DNA of 64,000 bases from Anodontia alba (lineage: Eukaryota > Mollusca > Bivalvia > Lucinida > Lucinidae), in assembly GCA_964016985.1 (NCBI GenBank), contig OZ024830.1, positions 61,024,550-61,088,549 of the forward strand. Reading direction: 5' to 3'. The notes beneath the pieces are model-generated. The model searched no databases. It was not told where the DNA came from and saw only the letters and a program-made list of their open reading frames with translations. Positions 34,960-49,900 of this stretch are shown here, piece by piece (position 1 is the first letter of the stretch; each line of letters starts with the position of its first letter). The position numbers and the translations under genes were made by a program.

Positions 34960-37900
34960 CTGAAATGAACAAGACAAATATTAATAGGGCCATAAGAAAC
35001 TAGGTGTTCAAGGTTTATGCAGACAATGAAGGCCCAGATTAGCCAGTTCATCCGTGCAGTCTCATCAGGGCCTTTGCTGTCTTGCTTGGACAGTGCAACA
35101 GTACACAGTCACTTGTCTACAGGTGTAAAACTGGTTGTCACAGTGACATGGATATTGTAGAGAAGTTAAAATATACATAGTAAAATAGAACCTTGACGGA
35201 TCAGAAAAGGGCGCATATAATGTCCACCTCCAAACTTAGACTGACTCCTTACCTTAAACTTAAACCTAAACTTAAGCCAAAACTAACCCTAACCTTACTC
35301 TAAATTTACACCTAAACCTGACTATAACCGTACACAAAGGCTAATACTGATACCTAACCCTAAACTCTAAACTAATCTTAACTGCAGTTCTTTGCTAATG
35401 TATACATGGGCACAAAGCAAGTAAAGTCTTGCCTCAGAAAAGTGGTTCATCTGAAATTTTGCTGTTCACATTTTACATATACACATAAGCAATTGGAGTG
35501 CAACAAACACCTACCTTATGCCATATTATTAGGACTGAATGACAGATTGAATAAGGTGTCAGAAAAGACAAACTGTTCTCTGTGCATATTTTGGAGAAAC
35601 AAATCCGAACTATAAAGGGACTTAAAATAAAGGCATGTAAAATAACTCTCAAATACATAGTTCTAGACAACATGGCGATTCAGGTAAACATTTTTTTTTT
35701 ATTTCTCCACACAAAACGCATGTTGTGGAAACTCATTATGTGCCTCAGAGAGGTGCTTCTAATGAGTACCAACAATATATTTATTGTTGAGAAATAAGAA
35801 AAAAATATCAATACACCACAGCCTCTCTATAACTATTGCTGAGATCCAAAGCCAAAATTGTGCTACCTTAAACACTGTATTGCATCCAAACAAAAATGTA
35901 TAGATTATATAGAAAAAATGACCATTCCTGGTCATTTTTCTATATAATCTAGACATTTTTGTTTGGATACTTTTCTGGCCAGCTTTAAACCATCTTATAT
36001 TGGAAACTATCTCATAATGAACCATCTTATAACGAACCATCTTATAATGAACCATCTTATAATGCATCTTATAATGAATCATCTTATAAACAGGTTCAAA
36101 ACTACTTTTTGGTTTTGTTTGTGTTGAGGTTTTACGGCCCAGTCAACCCAATGGGGTCATGTCAAGCGCCGTCAGTTTATCTAACCATACATTTACTGGG
36201 CAGGCTTAGTCCTCTAAGCGGTTAACCAGTATTGTGCACATTCTTTGGCCAGAAACTGAGGACTTTTTGGTTGAAAGTGCCTTAACTGAAGCTATGAAAT
36301 TCAGTCTAATAATAGTTACCTCCACCTTGTCCATTAGACAGCACCAACTGAGACTTTCTTTCTTCCTCATCCACTCTTGCTTGGTATTTATTCAGTAAGT
36401 AAAGTTTCCGTAGCGGACCACATAGCAACATGATTGTGGCATTATATAAAAGGCCAATGGCAACCGCTGCATCACGCATTTTATACTCGCCAAGACCCGC
36501 GACCAGACACCACACCATCCAGCCAGGTATTGTTAAAACAACACATCCCAGAATCCACCTGTGAAAACAAATAAAAAATAGGAGTAGAAGCTAGTACACG
36601 TTCAGTGGTCTTTACCCAGTATTCATACTCTTGGACCCAATATACACTGGACTAGTAACTATAGTATAGGTATTGTATTTATTGGAAATATGTTGTTGTG
36701 GCTGAGTTTTCATAATTTTGTACGATGAATTTTGAATGCTCATATTTCATTTATTTCTCCAAATATCTGAGATCTGTTTTCAAAAAGCAATAGTTCAATA
36801 TATTACCTTTAAGACAGTAGTGTTATATTTAAGGAAAATCAAGCATTTTTTGTAAACATCAACAAGAAACCTAGGTACCCATTTTAGCTATTTTCGGCAC
36901 TTTTAGCAAAAAATCATCAGAAATTTACCCAAAATGATGGTATAACTTTAATTTTATTAATTGTGACTTAACATTTTTCAACCAAACCTATTAAAAACAA
37001 TTTATTACAACTTCAGTTATTATCCAAAATCAATTTTAATGACCACAGTGCTGTAAAATAGTGCTAAAATCAAGCCACGACAACATATTTTGGCAGTTTC
37101 ATTAGTGACAAGTCCGGGTATTATTAGGTCCGAGATATACTGCAAAGATAATTGGTTTTCTTGCATTTTTATGCACTATCAATATTTTTTACTGGAGGCT
37201 GGGGTGGTGTGAATTGGAAAATTTTGAAAATTTTATGTCTAATTCCTTACACCTGAGTTCTAATTTTGTGTCTAAAATCCATTGGGTGGGCTTCAGATTT
37301 TTTAATTTATTTTCTATATTAATTTCAGCTCAGGTTCATACAATCCCAACCCCTTTTTTCAGGGCAGTGATGCTTTTGCTGTCTAATCTCCAGGGTATTT
37401 CTGCTATCCCCCTCTGGGGGAAAACATTGATAGATGCATTGCAGATGGTAAATGTTCTAAAATTTCCAACACTTTATTCCATACCTTTTTAGGCCAATTT
37501 TTTTCACAAAGCACTTGCTGGAGGGCATATCTCCAGATAATAAGCAGTATCAGACAAACATTTTCCATGAAAACATATGTTGTTGGTACTCACTAGAAGT
37601 GCCTCACTACCATGTTTTTGTAGAGAAATATGACAAAATAAAATGCCTTATCTGGAGCCATGTTGAATGGCAAATATATACATGTACTTCATAACAGCTG
37701 TCTCTAGATTTCATTGGAATTTCCACAAAAGCTATGACTAGAATGAACTATAAGATTCTAATTTTTGAGACAAAAAAACAAAAAAAACAAGAACATTCAT
37801 CACTGGTTGTAAACAATATGACCATTTGTTAACAAATGGAATGTTCAGAGTAAATAAATATTTACCTATGAATGACATGGCTAAAAAAATTTAAATTATG

Positions 37901-40900
37901 GCACTTGTCATTTAATCACAAATATACAAATCACATTTATTCATTGTGAAAACAAAGACACTTATTTTTAAAATCTTGCCTGTCATTTTTTTTTTATCCA
38001 TAACCACTCACTGAGCTAATTAAGCAGACTACAAACTGATGATATTTTTCTTATTTTTTTTTCCAGAAAATAGGATTTTTTCATGCAAATTGTCTCCTTC
38101 TAAGACAATTTGCATAAAATGTCAAAACCTATTTTCTGGGAAAATAAGATAAATATTTAAACATGTCATCTGCTCATATTTTTAGCCAGCACGCTAAGCA
38201 TTAACAATATAGCTATAGTAGAATTTCAATGGCTTAAGCAGGCTTGGCACCATTAACCCTTGTCATTTTTTTTATCCATAACCACTCACTGAGCTAATTC
38301 AGCAGACTACAAACTGATGATATTTTTCTTATTTTTTTTTCCAGAAAATAGGATTTTTTCATGCAAATTGTCTCCTTCTAAGACAATTTGCATAAAATGT
38401 CAAAACTTATTTTCTGGAAAAATAAGATAAATATTTAAATATGTCATCTGCTGATATTTTTAGCCAGCACGCTAAGCATTAACAATATAGTTATAGTAGA
38501 ATTTCAATGGCTTAAGCAGGCTTGGCACCATTAACCCTTGTCCTGCTGAATAAATTAAGATGCCATGCCCCTTTCTAATTTTCAGCCAGGCTGAAAAAAT
38601 TAAGATGCCATGCCCATTTCTAGTTTTCAGCCAATCAGATTACTTGATCCAGATTGTTGATATAACTTCACATACTTAAAGGCAAACAGTGCAGATCCAG
38701 ATCAGTTGGCTTCTTCAGTTGGCTAGATCTGGATCTACACAGTTTGCAAATGTAGGGTATATCGGGTTCAGCAGGACTAGGGTTAAAATTAGTTCTAGTG
38801 AGAAGCAGTTCCAGACATCCAGATTTGGTTTCTGCATAAAATGACCTTTAGGAACACAGGGGTTAGTTCTAGTTAGCCAGGAAAATAAGCCATCAAGGTT
38901 TGAGCTATTGAAGTTCCTCTGTATATGAATAATGCACCTATCAATGTTTGCCCCCAGAGGAAGTAGGGCGAGTGGCAAGATTAACCCCAGGAATAAGACA
39001 ATTTTGAAAAGTGATAAAGAATGACAAACAAAAATAAAATTGCAGAAACGACTGGAGTCAGTCTAGTATCTATAATTATCACATAGTGGCCTAAATTCCC
39101 AACTTTCAGCATGAAATATCTCGCGATGTAGATGGTCTACATGCATGCAAATGTGATAAATCAGTTATACCATGGTTCTGCGCATGTACGTGCGATAATG
39201 CACTTGCTGACGCTTGTGCATTATCGCATCGTACATGCGCACAAACCATGGTATAACTAAGACTTAAGTTATAGATAAACCATGGCTATTGTTGAGGTTT
39301 TGGGTATACTGTAAATTATACCATAGTTTGGTGACCTTTCACTGTCTGACCTCAAACGAGGCGGAGCCGAGTTTGGGTCAGACAGTGAAAGGTCACCAAA
39401 TTATGATATAATTTACAGTATTCCCAAAACCGAGACAATAACATGGTTTATCTGTTTTAACCAATGTATGGGACTGTTTTTGTTTTTGTTTTTTTTTCTT
39501 ACAAAAACTATACTTTTATTTATTTAGTATATCTTTTTCTACTTTTTTACTTTTATTTCTCTTTTTTTATATTTTTATGGTAAAGTGGTAACAGGCAGTC
39601 TGATGAAATGCTGTACCAGCTGACCTTGTGTACTATAAAAAGGATGAAACACCCCACCTTTTTTGAATTAAACTAACTGAGGCACTACTGCTAAAATCTG
39701 ATTGGTTGCAATCTTGTCAATCACAAGAAATTACATCAGCATCTTAATTTGGTCAAACTTTGTTACAATCTGGTTGGTCAGCTGTAGCTTTGGTCATTAT
39801 AATATACTCCAGACAGACTGTCTGGTTTCATGTGTTTTATTCAACAATAAATGTCATTTTTAAATAGAAAGTTGCTCAGTGCAGAAGTAAATTTGAAGGT
39901 CCCCTAACCTTTACCACTCTCTGGATAATATCAGCAGACAATATATTTGATGATACTTTCTTAGTTTTTCCAGCCAACAGAATTTGACATTTCATGCAAA
40001 CTGTCTCTAAATGAGACAATGTACATGAAATGTCAAATCCAGTTACCTGAGAAAAAAATAAGAAAACTATTTAAAAAATGTCATCTGCTGAAAATTGATG
40101 GTTAGCACTCTGGACATTTTGAGCAGACAACATATTGGTGATAGTTTATTTTTTTCCAATAAACATTTGACATTTGGAGACAATTTGCATGGAATGTCAA
40201 ATTCTGTTTTCTAGGAAAAAATACGAAAATGTTCAAATTGTCTGCTGAAACAAAATTCAACATACAACATTTTGAAATAATTTTCTTATTTTTCCCAGAA
40301 AATAAAAACCTGTTTTTTGGGGACAATATCAACATGTCATTGCCTGCGGAATTAGCCCAGAGAGTGAAAAAGGTTGAGGTGCACTGATGAGTTGGCAGTC
40401 ATTCTAAAGTACACCTGTGAGATCTATAAATAAAACCATGGGTTAATTTTCAAATCTGAAAATTATCCCATGGTCCAGCTATGGTATAATTTTCGGTTAT
40501 TGAGATTTAACCTTAGTTTTATTTACATAGAGACAATGGAACATCCATTGGTTAACTTACACCCAAGTTTTTGAGTGGTCTGTCAAAGGATGTTTTTGCT
40601 GTCTATTCCCCAGAGTATCCCAATCACCTAACCCCTGGAGGAAAACATTGACAGATTCATAACCAACTGGACAAATAAAAAAATGTTTGTGAAAATTAAA
40701 AATAAGGGAAATAAATTAGGCCTACCTGCACTCCCAATGGTTCTTTTCATTTCCAAAGGCAGCGAGTCCCACCATTACACAGAGGAAGATTAACACCATG
40801 ATATAAAGGTTTGATAATATTAAACCTTCATCATAGAAATCATCAGGTGTACATCTCGGCCAAAGCTTGTTGTTATAAATTACTCGTGTCCAGCCTGGCT

Positions 40901-43900
40901 CCTCTAAAATCAACCACTCTGTATTGATTAAGACTTGAACCAGGATTAACAACACTGCTACCAAGAACAAGCCCCATGGCTGTCCTATTCTCTTGTACTT
41001 AACATCATAAATGTCCTCCGTATTTCTAGTACGCCAGCAATCGACGAGTTTCACAAACAGCGCTGCATACACAATGGAATATATGAGACCTAAGCAGAAT
41101 CTCCGAAGAGCACAGACTTGATCACTGGCATGGACAAGGAAGGCGAATACAAGAGCGTACATCAAGATGGTTCCGAACGAAAGCATGTATCCCAGAATGG
41201 ACGTTCCTCCTCGCACCGGATATACAATGAGAAGATACACAAACAAGCATAACGATGAGAAAGTACCGAGCGCTGCCAGTGTTGCTACGATGATTCCCCA
41301 GATATCTCGGAACCTGTCCGCACTTTGTGGCACATCTTCAATTGTCACCAACTCACCAGTGTCAGGGTTCACAAAGTCGCCTTCATCAGTTTCATAATAC
41401 TGTACACCCTGGTCTCTTCTTGGGTAGGGATACTCTGTACCATTTTGTCGCTGACAGCGGCAACTACTACCAAAGGAACAACGAGAGGCTGGAATACTTC
41501 TGTCAATGTTGTAGCTCTGGTAATGGCGACGCTCAAGGTCTAGGGTACCGGCATGTGTACCAATCTAGAAAACAAGTGAGCCCTAACATGAGAAAATGTA
41601 CCTTCTGATATATGCATCCAACAAAGACTTAAACCTTAAACTGCCAGTCACAACAATTGTCGTCTGCTTTGTCATCTGCTTGTGATTTTAAAAGTCATTT
41701 TTGCAAACAGTGTGGACCCAGATCAGACTGCTCCTCTAGGAGCAGTCTGATCTGGGTCCACACTGTTTGCCGGTATGCAAAAAATAGGTTTGAAAAGTTT
41801 GCAAGAATATTCAGCAGACGACATAAACAGACGACATTTTCAGATGCAGGTTTTCTTGGTGCTTTAAGGATTAAATCAGTCTGCACATCTACACAGTCTG
41901 ATCAGTCTTTACATGAAGCAGATTAGTATCCTTAGCTATCCAAAATGCACCCAGGGAAGATTCTGATCAGACAGCGTGAATGTGCAGGCTGATCTGAATC
42001 ATTGCGGGGTGCACATGTCTGAAGGTACATTATCTGACATTGTAGCTAAAATAATACTATAAATAAAATATCTAGGCTCAGTTATTCAAAACCAACAATG
42101 TTAAAAGTTAACATATTGTTAAACTTTTGATCATGAAATATGGCATATATGCTAATATTTTTGCTGAAAAAATGTGGGTAGCTTTTCCATTTGCAAAAGC
42201 TACTTACATTTTTTCAGCAAAAAATAACAGTGAATTAGATATTGTACTTCCTAGAACAGTTAACTTTTTGACCACTAATGAGCTTGTTAAGCTAAAGATG
42301 CTTTGAACAATTGGGCACAGATTGCATTTACAGTAATTGTCCTAAAATTTTGAACTCTTTATTCTGGTACATTTTGGGCCTAAATTTGGCCTTCTATGCA
42401 TGTTACTTAAAATGCTTTCAGGAACAGCAAACAGTGTAGACCCTGACATGACTGCTTCAGTACATTCTGACAGAATTTCGCCTTTCACAGATGTTTCTTA
42501 AAATGAGTACAGGAACAGTAAACAGTGTAGACCCTGGTCAGACTACTTCAGGAGCAGTCTGATCTGGGTCTGCAACATTTGCACATGTCATTTTGTCAGA
42601 AATTTTGCCTTTTATGCTTATTTCTAAAAATGCTTACAGGAATGGCAAACCTTGTAGACCCTGATCAGACTATTTCAAGAGCAGTCTGATGTGGGTTTGC
42701 ACTGTTTACATATGCTATTTTGTCAGGAACTTTTTGTGTATGAAATTTTAGTACCCTAAATATTCTCCCACATTAACCCTTAAAGGGCCAATCGCACCTG
42801 CAGCAGACAACATTTTTTAACCCACTATAGACTGAATGAACTTCCCACACACTATATACACTATAATACGCACTATATAATATTGCAAGATTCTGAAATC
42901 AGATTTTAGGTATGTCAGGCAATGTGACTTAGATATTCTGAGAGTAAATGGTTGAACTATTTGCAAACAGTGGAGACCCTGATCAGATGCTGTGTCATGC
43001 AGCATCTGATCTGGGTCTGCACTGTTTGCCAGTTACCCTTTATGGGATCTCCAGACTACAATGGGTTAAATATTTTATTTTTCAGAGAAAAAAGTCTTGA
43101 CATTTCATGTGAATCATCTGCTTAGATTCATATGAAATGTCAAGACTTTTTTAAGCAAAAACAAAAAAAAAAAAAAAAAAAAAGAATGTCGTATGCTTGG
43201 CACTTTAACCCTTCTTCTGCTGAACCCAGATTTACCCTGCCTTTGCAAACAGTGTAGCTCCAGATCAGTTGGCTTCTGAAGAAGCCAACTGATCTGGATC
43301 TGCACTGTTTGCCATTCCGTATGTGAATTTATATCAACAATCCAGATCAAGTAATCTGATTGGCTGAAAATTAGAAGTGGGTGTGGCATCTTAATTTATT
43401 CAGCAGGACAAGGGTTAAATTAAGAGTTAACTCCTCACCACACATGTCCTAAAATTTGGACAAGTCCTTTTTACTAGCTGATGATGCAGCTACAAACTGT
43501 TGGGTGAGTGGTAAAAAAGTGTAGATCCTGATTAGGCACTGCATTCTACTACATCTGATTTGGATCTACATCATTTGCTCAGGCCTGTCCGAATAATGAG
43601 TAAATACAGTTATAATATTAGCATTAGCATATGCTAAGTCTGTTGTTTCCAGATTTCTCTCAGTACTGTTTCAAATGACCCACAACTCTATCGGTACATT
43701 GGAAGCTCTTTATAAGGCAGTTCATTACAGCAAAATTTTGTTAAGATATAACAATGTTAAAAGATGGACCCCACAAATGAATTATACCCAAACAAAAATG
43801 TATAGATTATATAGAAAAAGGAACATTTATGGTCATTTTTTCTATATAATCAATACATTGTTTATTTGGATACAACACAATTGATTTGTTAACATTGTTT

Positions 43901-46900
43901 TTGCTTTGAATCCAAAACATCGAGCTATAAAGAAGTTGTGGAGTTGTTGTTGTTTTTGACCAAATTGTATTGGCATTTTTTTTTATTTCCCCAAGAAAAT
44001 CAAGAATAAGATGTGCCTTATGATGTGTGTTCAGCAAAGACTCAAATCAACCTGCATGTCTACCTGAGACTTTGATCAGAGTATTTGCTGTCCAACTGAA
44101 GAAATACTGGATCCTTGGCTATCCAAACAGCACCCATCAACAGCATTTTCATCAGCAGGAGACTAAATTACGTTCTACTTTTCTAGCATAGTCTTCTTCT
44201 TTTAACCCATTGTATACTGAAGACTCTCCCACACAATATATTGGAAGAGTCCAATTTCAATTTTAGGTACGTCCGGCTATGAGATCTACATATTCCTAGA
44301 AACTATATGCAAACAGTGGAGACCCTGATCAGACGCTGCATTCTGTGGCGTCTGATCTGGGTCTGCACTGTTTGCCAATTACCCATTTACAGGTATCCCT
44401 ACTACAATGGGTTAAGCATTTTTAACTTTTACCTCTCTCTGGGCTAATTCAGCAGGTGACAAATTGATGATATTTTTTTTTATCATTTCCAGAAAATAGG
44501 CACTGGCATTTGATGCAAATTATCTCAATGGAAAGCCTATTTTCTAGGAAAAATAAGAAAAATATTTCAAAATGTCTTCTGCTGAATACTTTACCCAGCA
44601 TGCTAACTGATAAACAGAACCTTTGTAACTCTCCGAAGTAGATGACTACTTCTGGATTTTAGTCTCCTACTTCTAACTTAATGAAAAGGCTGCATTAAAG
44701 ACTGTGATCTGACTATACATACATACATGTATGATCCAGTGATCTGACTACACATACATACATGTATGTGTAGGATGACATACATACATGTATGTGTAGG
44801 ACGATCCATTGATCTGACTTCACATACATACATGTATGTGCAGGATGATCCATTGATCTGACTACACATACATACATGTATGGGCAGGATGATCCATTGA
44901 TCTGACTACACATACATACATGTATGCACAGGATGAGCCATTGATCTGACTACACATACATACATGTATGTGTAGGATGATCCATTGATCTGACTACACA
45001 TACATACATGTATGCACAGGATGATCCATTGATCTGACTACACATACATACATGTATGTGCAGGATGATCCATTAATCTGACTACACATACATACATGTA
45101 TGTGCAGGATGATCCAGATCCAATGATCTGACTACACATACATACATACATGTATGTGCAGGATGATCTATTGATCTGACTTCACATACATATATGTATG
45201 TGTAGGATGATCCATAGATATGACTACACATATATATGTGTATGCGCAGGATGATCCATTGATCTGACTACACATACATACATGTATGTGCAGGATGATC
45301 CATTGATCTGACTACACATACATACATGTATGTGTAGGATGACATACATACATGTATGTGCAGGATGATCCATTGATCTGACTACACATACATACATGTA
45401 TGGGCAGGATGATCCATTGATCTGACTACACATACATACATGTATGTGCAGGATGATCCATTGATCTGACTACACATACATACATGTATGCGTAGGATGA
45501 TCCAAATCTCCATCCATAGACTAATCCATTGTTTTTATGGACATGCATCTCAGTCTCACTTGTAAACAAAAAAGAAAAAAATATCGTGAATTTGCCTCTA
45601 TTTCTTCAAACTTTCCTGGTGACAGTCAGAAAATCACCAAAACTATTTTTGAATGGCGTTTTCAACACTGATGACGTGGTAATTGAACAGTGACTTTATT
45701 TAATTATTTGGACATGTTTTGGTTAGTATAAGAATTAGAGAAAAATAATTACATTATTTTTTAAATTTTTTAACTGTACCTATAGCATCTGTAGTTTGTG
45801 TATGGTAAATGTCCTAACATTGCATACACCAAAGTGTCCGACAAAATTGCACAGGCAAACAGTACAGACCCAGATCAGACTGCTCCTGATCTACACTGTT
45901 AGCCATTCCATTAAATATTTTAAGAAACATCTGCATAAAAAGAAAAATTTTGGCCCAAAAAGTATGGAATAAAGTGTTTGAAATTTTAGGATATTTACCG
46001 TAAATACACCACAACCTCTTTGTAACACTATTGTTGGGGTCCATAGCATAAACCGTGTTAGTTAAACAACCGTGTTATATCCAAACAAAATGTACAGGTT
46101 ATATTGAAAAATGACCATTTATGGTCATTTTTCAATATAATTTATACATTTTTGGGATCCATCTTTGAACCGTGTTATATCCAAAACCGTGTTATAACGA
46201 ACCGTGTTATAAAGAGGTACATTTTCTCACACACTATGTCATACATACCCATAGTTAGAATTGCCTCAGTGTGTCATTTCTAGTCAGCACCAATATATGA
46301 GTCAGCGTACGACAAAACCTTTAATAAGACCTGTGTAACCAGCAAAGATTCAGATCAGCCTGTGCATCTACCCAGTGTGGCAAGGGTCTCATTTATCCCT
46401 TCATGTACTTGGATAGCCTGGAGGCTGTAGAAGGCACTTGCGATCAGCAAAGACTCTGATCAGACTGTGCAGATATTCAGACTGATCTGAGTCTTTGCTG
46501 GTTGCACAAGTCTTATTGTAGGTTTAGTCATGCACTGGCTCATATGTTGCATATTAAGGAGACTGGATATACTCAGTAGATTTTCCTTGTTTTACAAGGG
46601 AGACAATTTTAGTGACTTCCTGTTTGCTTTCCAGTCTCACTAGGTCCCTCCTGAAAAGGGGTCCTTTTTATAAATGGCAGAAAATCTACCAATGTACCAA
46701 ATCAGTCCAGTTCCCTTGAATTTTGTTCACGTTACCTTTGCATATTCATATTGACCCGTTGAAGGATTTTGTCTAAAGTTCAGAATGTTGTAGCCAATAT
46801 CACCATAGCCCTCTGCAGTGAACCGGAATTCGAAAGAGTCCTCTCCTAGGTCATCTATAAAAAAAAATACCATAACCCTTAAAGTACCAAGCAAAATTTG

Positions 46901-49900
46901 CAGCAGATGACATTCTATTTTTTTTTTTATTTTTTTTTTTTTTTCATATTTCAAAGAAAACAAGTAATGGTAATTCATGTGAATCATCTGCTTGATTCGC
47001 ATGAAATATCAAGACTTGTTTTCTCTGAAAAAAATTTATAGAAAAATAAAAAAATTTGTCTGCTGCAGTTGTGATTGGTGCTCTACGGGATAATTACCCT
47101 AAATACTGAAGGAGATAAGATAAAAATGTTCCAATGTTTCAGAAAATATATATGATATACTTGTCAATCTTAAACATCAAACTGACAGGTTAACTCAAAG
47201 TGCAAAGCAAATTTTGTAGCTGACAACATTCTTATTTTTTTTTTTTTTTTTTTTCAGAAAAAAATGTCTTGACATTTAATGTGAACTGTCTGCCAAAGTC
47301 ATTTGTCACAACAAATGTCAAGACATATTTTCTTCGTAAAATAGAAAAAAAAAAAAAAAAAATTATTTAAAAATGTTGTCTGCTGCAGTTGTGATGATTG
47401 GCACTTTAAGGGCTGAATACAAATTTGAGACCTGTCAGAAACAAGAGCTGTCAGAAGACAATGCAGCTTGCTGGAAAAGGGCTGATCAAATATGGAAACA
47501 ATCTTTAAATATTTAAGACTAAATGTAGAACTTAAACTTGAACATAGCTGTAAATGACACAGTATGACCTGACTTTGATGTCGGAAGAATGTCAAACTGA
47601 GGGATGGGGTATACGCCATTGAAATGTCTTCCCTTAGGTTGGTGTGGAAAAAATATGAAAGCTATATCTTACGTGCTGAATCCCTTAGGTTGGTGTGGAC
47701 GAAATATGAAAGCTATATCTTACATACTTCAGCAGTCATATACATTTTCAAAACTAAAACACAGCTGTAAATTACAAAGTATTACCTGACCTTGCCTAGG
47801 CAGAAGGTCAAACTGAAGAAGGGTTGTGTGCTATTGAAAGGTCTTAGCCTAGGGTAGGTGTGGGCCAAATATTAAAGTGGTATCTTGAATGCTTCAGCAG
47901 TTATGAACACTTTTCAAAACTTAAATGCGGAACTTGAACATGGGTTTAAATGACAAAGTATGACCTGACCTTGACCTAGGCAGAAAGTCAAACTGAGGAA
48001 GGGGTGTATGCTACTGAAAAGTCTTACCCTAACGTTGGTGTGGGCCTAGGGTAGGTGTGGGCCAAATATTAAAGCAGCATCTTAAATACTTCAGCTGTTA
48101 CGTACACTTTTCAAAACTTAAACATGGGTGTAAATGACAAAGTAAGAACTGAGCTTGACCTACATAAAGGGTCTAACTTTGGGATGGGGGTGCATGCTAT
48201 TGAAAGGTCTTACCCTAAGGCAGGTGTAGGCCAAATATGAAAGCAGTATCTTAAATAATTAACAAGAGGCCCATCGGCCACAATGCTCACCTGAGTTAAC
48301 TGCTGTAAGTTAATCAGGTCATTTACTCATCATTCCCTGTCAAGTTTCAAGGCAATGGCTTAAACAGTTTTTGAGATATCTTGCTTACAAGGTTAAAATG
48401 CTGAAATTTTCAAAGGGCCATAAATCAAAAAGATATTTTGCTTACAAGCTTTTCTTATGCCAAAATGCCTGAGTCAACAAAGGGCCATAATTTGGTAAAA
48501 TTTTCAAAAAAAATACCAAAATTTGACCAGATCATCTTTACATTAGTTCCAAACAGCCTGCAAAATTTCAAGAGCCTAGCCCAAGCAGTTCCTGAGATAT
48601 TTTGCTTACAAGCTTTTCCTATGTGACAATGCCTAAGTCCTCAAAGGGACATAATTTGGTCCATTTTTCCTTTTTTTAAGATTATTTAAGTTTTTCCCAT
48701 TTTAAGTCTATGGGATATAATGAGTCCCGGAGAGTGGCCAGTTTGGACCCTTGGGCAGAGGTCAAGCTACAGGGCGACTGGGGCGAAATAGTCGCCCTGG
48801 AGGTCTTAAAGTCGCCCTGGGAAGCCCAGAGGGCGACAAAAACTTCGCCCTCCGTTTTTGCAACTTTTGAAAAAGCTAGTACTTGTGCAAAACGAACTTT
48901 TTGTTGGGAGAAATCCAGTAAAAATTGAGCAAACATGCAAAGATAAAAATCTGTTGAAAAATGTTGTTAGATGTATCAGAAATGCCACTGAATGGAAGTC
49001 TGATGTGATTTAACAAGTTTTGGAGGAAAACTGTTTGCCTATTAAGTGACCAAAAGATCGTTTTCATCAATGTCATTAGTTTTCGTGGGTGTCCGTTTTT
49101 TCATAAATGAACCATTTATATGTTGAAATTGGCCAGAAACAGCATGAAAAGTGCAAAAAAAATAAGTTTAGAAGTTGGCAGACACTTTAGTTAACAAATT
49201 TCTTATCATTATCATTATGTTTATAGCTTACTTACCAGACCTTGATGTATTGACTGTATCTACTCAAAAGAATTGTCAATTTCCAAAAAGATATGAATGA
49301 ACTTATGTGTCCAGATATAATGTATTTGCCCTACTCATGTCTGTGTTACTTTGCATCATTTAATTGGTTTAGAAGTAAGAATGAACAGGTCTACAGTATA
49401 ATTTGTTTCCTTCTTTGTTAATTCCCAAGACAATACAGTAAAAATTCCCAAGACAATGCGGTAAAGTGAGTCAAGCTTTCAGTAAGGCGATAGGTGAACC
49501 GAGTCTTGACTTCTCCCTCATCCTATAAAACTTCTCCGTGTTTTGTCTGGAGGGAGAAGTCACTTCTCCCTAAATTTCTGAGCCAGCTTTATCCCTGCTT
49601 GGGGCATGGTTGGCAGGATTTATCTAGGTGACCACTTAACATTGCTACATACTAAATATCTAAGCTCTGGGTCTTATGGTTTAAGAAAAGAAGATTTTTG
49701 AAGTTTTTCCCCTTTATAAGTCTATGGGAGCTAATGAGCCCCTGGGCATGGCCAATTTGGACCCCAAAAGCATGGTTGGCAGGATTTATGTTGGCGACCA
49801 CTTAACGCTCTGAGCCTTATGGTTTCAGAGAAGAAAATTTTTGAAGTGTTTTGCCATTATAAGTCTATGGGAGCTAATGAGCCCCAGGGTGTGGCCAATT

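Noticed and set aside
35220..35395. Interstitial telomere repeat
   Set aside because: CCTAAAC and CTAACCCTAA occur but irregularly; no perfect TTAGGG run.
41167..41608. Plus-strand ORFs opposite the 7TM exon
   Set aside because: The antisense of a conserved coding exon; the minus-strand frame carries all the family motifs.
44690..45515. CRISPR-like array of regularly spaced repeats
   Set aside because: The spacers are as conserved as the repeats, there are no cas genes and the DNA is animal; it is a minisatellite.
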